Positions 56,619 through 64,000 of a stretch of 64,000 bases of DNA are shown in pieces. Numbering within the stretch: position 1 is the first letter of the stretch; each line of letters opens with the position of its first letter. Under the pieces are notes generated by a model, which saw only the letters and a program-made list of their open reading frames with translations, did not search any database and was not told the origin of the DNA. The translations under genes and the position numbers were made by a program. The stretch spans positions 1,488,001 to 1,552,000 of the forward strand of contig NC_019745.1 of NCBI RefSeq assembly GCF_000317555.1. The letters are read 5' to 3'. The DNA comes from Gloeocapsa sp. PCC 7428. GTDB lineage: Bacteria; Cyanobacteriota; Cyanobacteriia; Cyanobacteriales; Chroococcidiopsidaceae.

Positions 56619-57039
56619 GCAAGCCGCAGATACTATTAGATACAGGACCACTAGTAGCTGCACTCAATCGCCGCGATCAGTTTCATGGCTGGATAACAGT
56701 AGAGTTAAATAAAATTGAGCCACCTTTGTTAACTTGTGAAGCTGTGTTGTCAGAAGCTTGTTTTCTACTCCGAAATGTGTATGGTGGTAGTCAAGCTGTC
56801 ATTTCTTTGATAAACACAGGAGTCATTCAGATACCGTTTCGCTTAGATGAAGAAGTCGGCTTGATAGGTGAACTGCTAGCGCGTTACAGTCTGTGCCAAT
56901 GTCTTTAGCAGATGCTTGTCTGGTTCGGATGGCTGAACAGTATACAGCAAGTATGGTGTTGACGCTTGATAGTGATTTTAGAATTTACCGCAAACATCGA
57001 AATCATACTATTCCTGTAATTATGTCAAGCAATGTGTAG
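56615..57039 (+). pseudogene. PIN-domain toxin with frameshift
   Basis: It starts SKPQILLDTGPLVAALNRRD and continues via LTCEAVLSEACFLLR to LLARYS. After a one-base loss near 56890 the frame resumes VPMSLADACLVRMAEQYTA, VLTLDSDFRIYRKH and a TAG at 57037-57039. The acidic PIN residues lie on both sides of the break. As sequenced, the product ends early at LARYSLCQCL and loses the last two. Confidence 0.85.
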
Positions 57040-57501
57040 CAAAGAAGTGTATTAAGTGTCAAATGCTGTTCTTCTTGGCATAAAGCCTTTAGTACGATCG
57101 CATTTCAATCACTCTCATAGGCGATCGCACGTAGCGCACCACTAAAAGCGATCGCGCTTTCAATTCATCAAAAGCAAAACTGCACTTTCGTTAACTATCA
57201 CAGTTATATAGGCGATCACTGCTCATCACTTCATTCGGTTAGCATAGACACAGTTGCCTTGGCTAGACAACAAAAGACTGATGAAAATACTGTTGTCAGT
57301 AAAACATTTTATACACAACCATTTTTTTGAAGGGTCGTAAAACTCCACAAGGCTCTGTAGATAAGCATTACAACCTTATGTATCAAAATTGCAGCTAGAA
57401 AGTCAAAAAAAATTTCTGGAGGTGATATGTATTTGGTAATAAGTGGGCAAGTTATATCTAGAGGTTAAAAGTTAAATATATACCGAAAGGAAGAACTCAC
57501 C
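57040..57501. other. 462-bp gap with repeat E copy 4 and pilin leader
   Basis: It holds repeat E copy 4, then a leader with GATATGTATTTGG and AGTGGGCAAG that resembles the sequence before the pilin at 52423. AAAGGAAG is the ribosome binding site for the pilin at 57502. No gene is seen. Confidence 0.55.
57148..57217. repeat. Repeat E, copy 4
   Basis: Intact left HIP1; the right one is decayed to GCGATCAC. It is preceded by TAGCGCACCACTAAAA, as in copy 2. Confidence 0.82.
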
Positions 57502-58026
57502 ATGAAAACCGAACTAAAAGTAAAGTTACTACAACACTTGAGCGGCAAGAAAAAAGAACAAGGTTTTACGCTAATTGAATTACTCGTAGTCATCATCATC
57601 ATTGGTATTCTATCCGCTATTGCTCTACCTTCGTTCCTCAACCAGTCTGCTAAAGCACGTGCATCTGAAGCGAGAACAAACGTAGGTGCGATGAATAGAG
57701 CGCAGCAAGCTTATTATCTGGAAAATCAAGCATTTGCTGTAGATGGAACAGGGGAAGGAGCAAAAACCGCGATTGAGCAAATGGGTATTGGTATTAAAAA
57801 CAGTGCCAATTATAAGTATTCAGCAGCATCACCTACTAATGCAAATACAGATGTTGTCAATAAAGCACAAGCGGAGAATGCTGATCTCAAAGGTTATGCG
57901 GGTGGTGTTTTTAAAACTGGAGGAGCTACTCAAGCTATTCTTTGTGAAAGTAAAACTGCAAGCACAGATGCACCAGCCAATCCAACTAGTGCTGGCTGTG
58001 CTGACACTCAAACTCAGTTGAAATAA
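57502..58026 (+). CDS. Type IV pilin-like protein, paralogue 2
   Basis: A 174-residue prepilin: basic leader ending KKEQG, then FTLIELLVVIIIIGILSAIA. Blocks shared with the other two include NVGAMNRAQQAYYLENQAF, LKGYAGGVFK and QAILCES with a C-terminal Cys. A good AAGGAAG ribosome binding site and a strong terminator suggest it is the best expressed of the three. Confidence 0.92.
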   Translation: MKTELKVKLLQHLSGKKKEQGFTLIELLVVIIIIGILSAIALPSFLNQSAKARASEARTNVGAMNRAQQAYYLENQAFAVDGTGEGAKTAIEQMGIGIKNSANYKYSAASPTNANTDVVNKAQAENADLKGYAGGVFKTGGATQAILCESKTASTDAPANPTSAGCADTQTQLK

Positions 58027-58052
58027 AAATTGAAGTTAGCTTCTTTGTGTAA

Positions 58053-58083
58053 GGTGGTAGAAGTCTTTCTACCACCTCTTTTT
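58053..58083 (+). terminator. Rho-independent terminator after pilin paralogue 2
   Basis: GGTGGTAGAA pairs with TTCTACCACC, then TCTTTTTA. It separates this pilin from the next one. Confidence 0.9.
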
Positions 58084-58163
58084 ACTACCTTCAGTTTTTG
58101 CTTTAAAACTCAATAAGATTTTTATTACTAAATTTAGATTTTACGTATAACTCATTAACTTAA

Positions 58164-58694
58164 ATGAAAGTCAAATTTAAGTGTCATTACTTAGAGTATT
58201 TCAGGGTTATAAATAGGAAGAATGAAATTAATACAGGTTTTACGCTAATCGAATTACTCGTTGTCATTATTATTATCGGCATCCTCTCTGCAATCGCCAT
58301 GCCTTCTTTTCTTGGTCAAACCACAAAAGCACGGCAATCTGAAGCTAAAACTAATGTTGGTGCTATGAATCGCGCTCAGCAAACGTACTATTTTGAGAAT
58401 CAAACATTTGTAGAAGATGCTGAGAGTACAAATGCTATAGAAAAATTAGGTATTGGCATAGAAAATAGCGTAAATTATCTTTATTCAGCAACAGCGGTTA
58501 CTAATATTCAAAGAGGCGTTGCTAACAAAGCACAAGCAAATAACGCTGAACTAAAGGGCTATGCAGGTGGTGTCTTTACTGATTCAGAACTTACTCAAGC
58601 TATTTTGTGTGAGGCAAATGAAAAGGGAATCGACTTAGTAGCTAGTCCAGATAATGCTAATGATTGTGGTACTGGGTCGAGTAAGATTAGGTAA
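58164..58694 (+). CDS. Type IV pilin-like protein, paralogue 3
   Basis: A 176-residue prepilin with a longer leader (about 25 residues, ending NTG), then FTLIELLVVIIIIGILSAIA. It shares NVGAMNRAQQTYYFENQTF, LKGYAGGVFTD and QAILCEAN with paralogue 2. It lies 138 bp downstream of that gene, as a tandem duplicate beyond the terminator. Confidence 0.9.
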   Translation: MKVKFKCHYLEYFRVINRKNEINTGFTLIELLVVIIIIGILSAIAMPSFLGQTTKARQSEAKTNVGAMNRAQQTYYFENQTFVEDAESTNAIEKLGIGIENSVNYLYSATAVTNIQRGVANKAQANNAELKGYAGGVFTDSELTQAILCEANEKGIDLVASPDNANDCGTGSSKIR

Positions 58695-58889
58695 TGGGTA
58701 ATTGGTAATAGGTTGAATTGTAGCTGAGTTAATTAAGTTAGCGGTTACTATTTTTTGGTTTTGTAAGAGCAATCTGCCCACCTCTACAGCAAATTTACTA
58801 AAAGCGATCGCGCAAACTTCAAGCAATAGATTCAACAAAATGCGATCGCTTTAATGCTGCGCTTCGTCGTGCGATCGCCCATTTCGTTA

Positions 58890-59292
58890 TTAAGGTAAAA
58901 TATCAAATCTTTCGCAATGCTGTGGACGAAATATACTAAAATCTCGCTGATCTAATGTAAGAATAGTTTTACTGTTTAAACGTTCTGCCAAAGCCATAAC
59001 GCTAGCATCTACAAAGTCAATTCGACTATCAGCATATTTCTCAAGAATTGCAGCTATACGCTCCAAGCCTAAAGCGACTAGTAGCCATTCCTCGTAAAAA
59101 AGCAACTACAGTTAAAATTCCTGCATCCCTACCTAATAAATAGGTAACTTCAGCTAAAACAGTTTGAGGAAGTAATACTTGTGTATATTTTTGATAAACT
59201 GCAACAACTTCACTATGTCTAATATCAGAACGATTGAGCAATGCAACAACAAAACCCGTATCTGCTACTACGATGGCTCTTTCCATGTCCAT
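58890..59292 (-). pseudogene. PIN-domain toxin with internal deletion/frameshift
   Basis: The first frame (59292-59041) reads IVVADTGFVVALLNRSD, VLAEVTYLLGRDAG and FLRGMATSRF, then ends. The second frame resumes LERIAAILEKYADSRIDF, VDASVMALAERL and TLDQRDFSIFRP to 58890. The residues expected between SRF and LERIA are missing, so a small deletion of about 20 bases is likely. Partner of the antitoxin at 59268. Confidence 0.82.
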
Positions 59293-59534
59293 CCTGATTT
59301 TTGAGTAATTTCCTGCTGTAAAATAGCCTCTGACTGGGTTGCTAAATCAGCAGAACTAGAAAATAATCCGATAAGCGGATCTGGTTCGGTAGCTTGTTGA
59401 ATTGTTGATGTTTCAATATACTGCTTGACGGCTTCGGTAATGATTATTTCTGGTGGTTGTCCTGTTTGCTGAGCTAAAGCAATTACTTTTTCCAGTAACG
59501 ATTGTTCGGGCTTCCAGTTAAATACGTGTTCCAT
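59268..59534 (-). CDS. VapB-type antitoxin
   Basis: An 88-residue protein, MEHVFNWKPEQSLLEKVIAL to KSGWTWKEPS. PPEIIITEAVKQYIE is a short helix pair that fits a ribbon-helix-helix antitoxin. It overlaps the start of the PIN gene by 25 bases. It is intact. Confidence 0.72.
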   Translation of the reverse strand: MEHVFNWKPEQSLLEKVIALAQQTGQPPEIIITEAVKQYIETSTIQQATEPDPLIGLFSSSADLATQSEAILQQEITQKSGWTWKEPS

Positions 59535-59942
59535 AATTTTTTAACTATCTACAATAAAATCGAAAATTAGGATAATTAATGATTGCATACATTATTTTAG
59601 TGGCTACTTATAGATGATCGCTCAAACTACAACCAATGAATTTTCAAACAAAGTGCGATCGCCTGTCATTAGTATTTTGCTTATGAGTGTGATTGGGCGT
59701 TACCTACGCTATACGCTACCGCTACACTGCGCTTTGCGCGATCGCCTGTGGGGGAGATTTTCTGATTGGGTGCGATCGCTGATAAAGCTGTGCGTAATTA
59801 AACCTCCAATTACCGCCCTACAGACTCAGGAGTAGAGATTTTGCGAGTCATTCATAGCGTGCGAGACATAAGGGGAATTTGAGATGAGGGCTTAGGAGAA
59901 GATAGTAGTGATACATTTGAACTAGAAGAATTGCTTACAGCA
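59535..59942. other. 408-bp gap, HIP1-rich
   Basis: It contains several HIP1 octamers and short fragments. An open frame at 59614-59835 is not convincing as a gene (atypical composition, spans HIP1 repeats). Confidence 0.45.
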
Positions 59943-60128
59943 ATGAACAGCAGCTTGACTATAAATTCATTAAAGCTTTTGGATGCAGAATTTGAGCGCA
60001 TTGTCCGAGCAAACCCAGAGTAGAATTTTGAACAAACAGCAGGAGATTTAGTTGTTGCGCCACCGACAGGAGGAACCTCTGGAAACAAAAATAGCAACCT
60101 TAGCTACCAATTAGAAGCTTGGAAATAG
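59943..60128 (+). pseudogene. N-terminal remnant of a Uma2-family gene
   Basis: It reads MNSSLTINSLKLLDAEFERI, VRANPE, TAG, NFEQTAGDLVVAPPTGGTSG, NKNSNLSYQLEAWK and a stop. This matches the first third of Uma2 proteins (compare LERTATGEIVMTPPTGWGTG in the gene at 49684), with a stop probably replacing Trp and everything after it lost. Confidence 0.72.
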
Positions 60129-60132
60129 AACG

Positions 60133-60501
60133 CTATTTTTGATTAACTTGTTGTTTGACTTGCGCTAGTACATTTTGATAGTCCTGGCGATCGGGGTGTA
60201 ACTGTACGAGTTTTTCTAAGGATGCGATCGCTGCATTGGGGTTATTCATCTGCAATTGTGTGAGTGCTAATCCTTCTAGTGCAGCTTGGTTGTTGGGTTC
60301 TCTTTGCAAAACAACATCATAGCCTTGGGCTTGCGCTTGCAGTTGCGATTCTGGCGAGACGACTGTGTTATTTGTGGGCTTCACAGCCTGATTGATCGCG
60401 CCGATTGCGCCATACGCGGTTGAACCAAAGAAAGCAACAATCGATACCCAGGTGACAATCTGCTGAAAACGCTGGCGCGAAGTATTCTGGTACGCATCCA
60501 T
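60133..60501 (-). CDS. Membrane-anchored TPR protein
   Basis: A 122-residue protein. One N-terminal membrane helix (IVTWVSIVAFFGSTAYGAIG), a polar linker, then two tetratricopeptide-type repeats (YDVVLQREPNNQAALEGLAL; NAAIASLEKLVQLHPDRQDY). It is probably anchored in the cytoplasmic or thylakoid membrane as a protein-interaction module. The partner is unknown. Confidence 0.82.
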   Translation of the reverse strand: MDAYQNTSRQRFQQIVTWVSIVAFFGSTAYGAIGAINQAVKPTNNTVVSPESQLQAQAQGYDVVLQREPNNQAALEGLALTQLQMNNPNAAIASLEKLVQLHPDRQDYQNVLAQVKQQVNQK

Positions 60502-60906
60502 AACTAAATTAATAACAATCTGGTATTGTGTCTATTGTTAAGCTACCCACTTGCCTGCAAAGCGCGATCGCATTAATTGCCCAAAACCGTTTTGCTTGAT
60601 TGCGATATATGAGTGAGTAGAAAGGCATCGAGCATAATTTTGTATCGCCTCTACTCTGACGTGCTTTAATAATGAATGTTCCGACTAAGTAGCATTGCGG
60701 CTTACATGAGTACACAAGGCGATCGTGGTAGTGATTTCCGTACTTTGGGGCAAATCGACATACCATCTAAAAATCTTTGTGGTACTCTAAATAAATAGAA
60801 AATGCTTTTCGCGCTAAGGGAAGCTTGAGCATTGCAGATTAAATCAAATTGAACGCGCTTCTCTAGTCGAGAATTGACCAAACATTATTAACATCAAATC
60901 GAGGTT
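60502..60906. other. 405-bp intergenic region between divergent genes
   Basis: It carries promoters for the TPR gene (minus) and the DUF4327 gene (plus). An open frame at 60509-60766 lacks protein-like character. I see no clear hairpin or operator. Confidence 0.4.
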
Positions 60907-61125
60907 ATGTCTCAGCAAGTTATTCACCCGATGGTGAAATTGCAACATCACGTGCGATCGCTGGTAGAATCAAATATTCTTAAACCAAGCGATAGTATTT
61001 GGAAAATCGCTCTGCTCTACGGTAATGAATGGCATTACTGGAAGCAAGAATTATTAGAATTCGGATTTACGATGCAAGATCCTGTGAGTGAACTACTCGC
61101 AGTTGAAGCATGGGATGAAGAGTAA
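60907..61125 (+). CDS. DUF4327 family protein
   Basis: A 72-residue cyanobacterial protein, VIHPMVKLQHHVRSLVESNI, WKIALLYGNEWHYWKQELLEF, ending LLAVEAWDEE. The pattern is typical of DUF4327; the function is unknown. It is convergent with the kinase gene, whose stop is six bases away. Confidence 0.88.
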   Translation: MSQQVIHPMVKLQHHVRSLVESNILKPSDSIWKIALLYGNEWHYWKQELLEFGFTMQDPVSELLAVEAWDEE

Positions 61126-61131
61126 AGGCAT

Positions 61132-62325
61132 TTAACAATTAGCTGATTTGAGGGCAGCAGCCAATTCGGGGGCGGTAGCATAGCGATCGCTTGGAATTGG
61201 TTCTGTTGCCCGTTCAATCACTCTTTGTAGTTGGGGTGTTATTGTGGGTACGGTGGAAAGGTCGAAGCGGTATCCGCGACCGCGTTGTTTGAGAAACTTA
61301 AAGGGAGTTTCTCCAGTCAGTAGAAAAATCAGTGTAGCGCCTACAGCGTAAAGATCCGACTGTGTTAATGGTTGTCCGCGTTCTTGTTCAGGGGCGGCGA
61401 ATCCTTCTGCACCGATGCGAGTTCCAGGAGTTGTACTGCTTTGTTTGACCGCACCAAAATCTAAGACAACGATAGAGTTATCGGCGCGGCGGACGAGTAA
61501 ATTTGCGGGTTTAATGTCGCGGTGGATCAGCGGTGGGTCTTGCGTGTGGAGATAATCTAAAACATCACAAGTTTGTACCATCCAGGCGATCGCTTGTGCT
61601 GGTGTTACGGGTCCGCGTTCTAGTACGCATCTTTCGAGGTCTTGACCGTGAATTAATTCCATCGCCAAATACTTCTTACCGTCTTGTAAGAAGAAATCGT
61701 AATACTTGGGAATTCCTGGATGCTGTAGAGTTGCGAGGGTACGTGCTTCGCGCTCAAATAACTCTTGCGCTTTGGCGATTTTTGCCATATCCGCGTTCAT
61801 TTCTTTCAAAACGAGAAGTTGTGGATTGGTAACTGTTTTAGTCGTATCCCACGCTAAATAAGTTGTTCCCATACCGCCTTGTCCGAGGATACGTAGCACT
61901 TGATATTGCCGAATTTGCCGCAAAACGGTAAGCGGTTGACCGCAGCGCGTGCAAAATAGGCTGTTGGGAAGATTGCCGCTATGATCGCATTGCAAGTTAG
62001 CAGGTACAGTTGTTTCTTCTAAGTGAAATTGCAGGATGGGACCGCCGCGCGCCAGTTGAATCATCGCGCGATCGCGCACAAGACCTTGCGTCATTAAGAT
62101 TCCATCAACAAAAGTGCCATTCGTACCGCGATTCGTCAGGTGCCAACGTTGAGGATCTCCAGTATGAACGCACTGCAATTCGAGGTGGTAGCGAGAAACC
62201 ATCGGATCGCTCAATACAATGTCATTATCAGGAGAACGTCCAATCCGAATCTGCGACTCAGAGTCAAATTGCCACTGCTGTAGTGGTGTTTTTCGTTGAG
62301 GATCTAGTAAGTACAGTGCGACCAC
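61132..62325 (-). CDS. FHA domain plus Ser/Thr protein kinase
   Basis: The N-terminal FHA domain (IRIGRSPDNDIVLSDPMVSR, NGTFVDG) binds phosphothreonine peptides. A small zinc-ribbon-like C-x2-C pair (CTRCG) follows, then a kinase domain: LGQGGMGTTYLAWD (P-loop), VLKEMN (lysine), HRDIKPANLLV (catalytic loop), LDFGAVK (magnesium site), APEQ. I chose the GTG at 62325 (VVALYLLDPQ), which avoids overlap with the phosphatase gene and matches homologue starts; ATGs at 62397 and 62454 are in frame. It pairs with the PP2C gene upstream. Confidence 0.88.
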   Translation of the reverse strand: MVALYLLDPQRKTPLQQWQFDSESQIRIGRSPDNDIVLSDPMVSRYHLELQCVHTGDPQRWHLTNRGTNGTFVDGILMTQGLVRDRAMIQLARGGPILQFHLEETTVPANLQCDHSGNLPNSLFCTRCGQPLTVLRQIRQYQVLRILGQGGMGTTYLAWDTTKTVTNPQLLVLKEMNADMAKIAKAQELFEREARTLATLQHPGIPKYYDFFLQDGKKYLAMELIHGQDLERCVLERGPVTPAQAIAWMVQTCDVLDYLHTQDPPLIHRDIKPANLLVRRADNSIVVLDFGAVKQSSTTPGTRIGAEGFAAPEQERGQPLTQSDLYAVGATLIFLLTGETPFKFLKQRGRGYRFDLSTVPTITPQLQRVIERATEPIPSDRYATAPELAAALKSANC

Positions 62326-62365
62326 ACTAAGCCTAGTTGAGTAGATTAAATTATCGTCACGAGCA

Positions 62366-64000
62366 TCATGCCAAAGGCATTGTAGGTTCCGAATCATCAC
62401 TTGTTGGATGAACTTTTGCGCGGATGAGAATCGCGGTGATATTGTCGTGACCATTGCAATGATTTGCTAAATCGACTAAATTAGCAAGCCCTTGCTCTAA
62501 ACTTGCTTCTGACCTGAGTAATGGTTCTAAGTGCGTATGCCAGTGATGTTCTAACAAATTATTATCCGAAAGACCATCCGAGGTAAGGATCAGTAAGGTA
62601 TCTTCGTGAAGTTCGAGAAACTGAACATCAGGATTAACATAACTCGCTTCGCGTGGTCCTAAAGCTTGCGTCAGTTGGTAAGCATCTGGACGTCCATACG
62701 CAATCTCAGGTTCTACTCCGCGTAAGATTTCGCGTTGTCCGACTTCATGATCTGTCGTGATTTGTTCAAGTTCGCGCTGACGCGATAAACGATAGAGGCG
62801 ACTATCACCGACATGAGCGACGGCAACTTTGGTATTTTGGATCAAAGCCATGACTAGAGTTGTCCCCATGCGTCCTACGCCGGAACGCGCTTCCTGTTGA
62901 TTGAGTTCGTAAATTGCTTGATTGGCTAATCGCACCGCTTCGCGGATTGTGGTTTCCTCCGGTAGCTTGTCAGGTTCCCAGTGCGTTTCAAAATACTCTT
63001 TGATTGCGTGTACCGCGAGTTTGCTAGCAACTTCACCGCCAGCGTGTCCGCCCATACCATCACAAAGAATATATAACCCACGCGCTTGGAGTTGGCGATC
63101 GCTTGGAGTGTTTTGTTTGTTAATTGTTGTTGCAATCCCAAAAAAATCCTCATTGTGTTCGCGTTGGCGACCGACATCCGTACTGCCTGCGTCTTCGAGG
63201 CTAGATAATGTCATGGGTAACAATACTGTTGGCATATTCTCGGCAGAAATTTGAGTGTCTTCGATTTCTACTAGCGAGTCTTGAACAATGTTTGTCGATT
63301 CGCTTTGATCTTGAAGTTCTGCGGCGATTGCTTCTAGACGCGATCGCAACGTATCAATTGCTTGAAGTTCTCCGCTTTGTAACTCGTTGAGAAGTTCAAC
63401 TATCGCGCTAAACTGAGTTTGTTGCGATGCTTGAAATAACTCAAACCAAATCTGTCCTAAATCTTGTAAAGTAACCTCAGCTTCCTCAGCATACAAGCGT
63501 TGTAGTGCCAAAACACCGTCTTCATCGACGCGCAAATTATTGAGTTTTAACAAGCTTTGCCGACATTGACAAGGTTCGAGTGCTACCCAAAGTTGCAGCA
63601 TCTCGTGCAACCAGTGCAGAATTTGTAGCAAAGAAGTATTGTCCTCTTGCCACAATGCGATCATCGGTTGCCAATCAGAACGATCCTCAATCAACACAAT
63701 TTGTCCGCCGTCACTTTGCCACGCATCGTGAATCGCAGGTAATGTTTGATGCAGCTGCGCTTGAAGTGTTAGATAAGTTTGCGCGATCGCCGGAATTTCT
63801 GTGACGGTGGCTGCACCCGCGAGGAGGGGTGATACTTGCAATGGTTGACAATCGAGGACGCGCAAGCAAACTTCGGTGTCATTGACTGATTCGCTTGCGG
63901 GCTGTATATCAAGAATTTGATAGCGCTGTTGTTGATCTAAAAATGCCCCAACGGTTAATTGTTGTGGTGCGAAGTCTGAATCAGCAGTTTTGTCTACAAT
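62366..64000 (-). CDS. PP2C-type Ser/Thr phosphatase with long N-terminal region (partial)
   Basis: The frame is open to the right edge (545 residues seen), so the start lies outside; a TTG at 63865 is in frame but homologue-like sequence (LTVGAFLDQQQRYQILDIQP) precedes it. The PP2C domain is in the C-terminal half: GRQREHNEDFFG, LYILCDGMGGHAGGEVAS, GTTLVMALI, HVGDSRLYRL, LTSDGLSD and NGHDNITAIL give the metal-binding aspartates. The N-terminal ~275 residues resemble a degenerate kinase-like fold. It likely opposes the adjacent kinase. Confidence 0.9.
   Translation of the reverse strand: MVDKTADSDFAPQQLTVGAFLDQQQRYQILDIQPASESVNDTEVCLRVLDCQPLQVSPLLAGAATVTEIPAIAQTYLTLQAQLHQTLPAIHDAWQSDGGQIVLIEDRSDWQPMIALWQEDNTSLLQILHWLHEMLQLWVALEPCQCRQSLLKLNNLRVDEDGVLALQRLYAEEAEVTLQDLGQIWFELFQASQQTQFSAIVELLNELQSGELQAIDTLRSRLEAIAAELQDQSESTNIVQDSLVEIEDTQISAENMPTVLLPMTLSSLEDAGSTDVGRQREHNEDFFGIATTINKQNTPSDRQLQARGLYILCDGMGGHAGGEVASKLAVHAIKEYFETHWEPDKLPEETTIREAVRLANQAIYELNQQEARSGVGRMGTTLVMALIQNTKVAVAHVGDSRLYRLSRQRELEQITTDHEVGQREILRGVEPEIAYGRPDAYQLTQALGPREASYVNPDVQFLELHEDTLLILTSDGLSDNNLLEHHWHTHLEPLLRSEASLEQGLANLVDLANHCNGHDNITAILIRAKVHPTSDDSEPTMPLA

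Noticed and set aside
53140-57217. CRISPR array
   Set aside because: The four 72-bp repeats are far apart, separated by genes rather than by uniform spacers, and no cas genes are present.
59614-59835. Open frame of 73 codons on the plus strand
   Set aside because: Runs through several HIP1 octamers and short fragments; composition is not protein-like.
60509-60766. Open frame of 85 codons on the minus strand
   Set aside because: No recognisable protein character or ribosome binding site; lies in a promoter region between divergent genes.

Overview
The window is a cyanobacterial chromosome segment. GCGATCGC (HIP1) octamers occur throughout. The gene set includes the light-independent protochlorophyllide reductase genes chlL and chlN, cytochrome c6 (petJ) beside its PetR/PetP-type copper switch, an NTRC-type thioredoxin reductase, a Cph2-like phytochrome, and cyanobacterial families such as DUF4327, DUF5331 and TIGR02450. 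No rRNA, tRNA or CRISPR array was seen. The many dispersed repeats suggest a repeat-rich cyanobacterium; I cannot name the genus.

Layout. 1-1656 (minus): a P-loop ATPase running off the left edge, translationally coupled to a DUF4007 gene; possibly the end of a defence locus. 1851-5070: DUF3616, an unknown conserved gene and a CHAD protein. 5272-6432: an ISAs1-type insertion sequence with perfect ends and an 11-bp target duplication, sitting inside a palindromic dispersed repeat. 6628-9791 (minus): chlL, DUF5331, chlN. 10323-12986: Cph2-like photoreceptor with GGDEF and EAL domains. 13195-24211: housekeeping and stress genes (stand-alone Clp_N protein, clpB, hsp20, ChaB-domain protein, lpxD, BaiN-type flavoprotein) plus an AbrB/PIN pair. 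24596-29858: HdrB-like protein, then acpP-fabF-tkt.

31315-39168 is a TonB-dependent uptake locus: tonB divergent from exbB-exbD, a PepSY membrane protein, a haem-receptor-like outer membrane receptor and a lipoprotein binding protein. It adjoins petP-petR (minus) and petJ (plus), followed by a second TonB-dependent receptor. petJ and this second receptor share an upstream GACA-N3-TGTC-TTTTGAC motif at nearly the same distance, with a related sequence before petR. This suggests one copper-responsive regulon that includes an outer membrane receptor.

43617-52198 holds unknown genes, a phosphate transporter, an orphan peptide-type ABC permease, NTRC, a Uma2 protein and a methyltransferase. 52423-60128 is an accessory zone. 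Three type IV pilin paralogues flank a run of toxin-antitoxin modules (MNT/HEPN, RelE-like, PIN). Most antitoxins are intact while most toxins carry a stop, frameshift or truncation, and four copies of a 72-bp HIP1-bounded repeat lie between modules. The window ends with a TPR protein, a DUF4327 protein and a Ser/Thr kinase plus PP2C phosphatase pair; the phosphatase runs off the right edge.

All family assignments come from reading motifs and recalling families. No database search was run.
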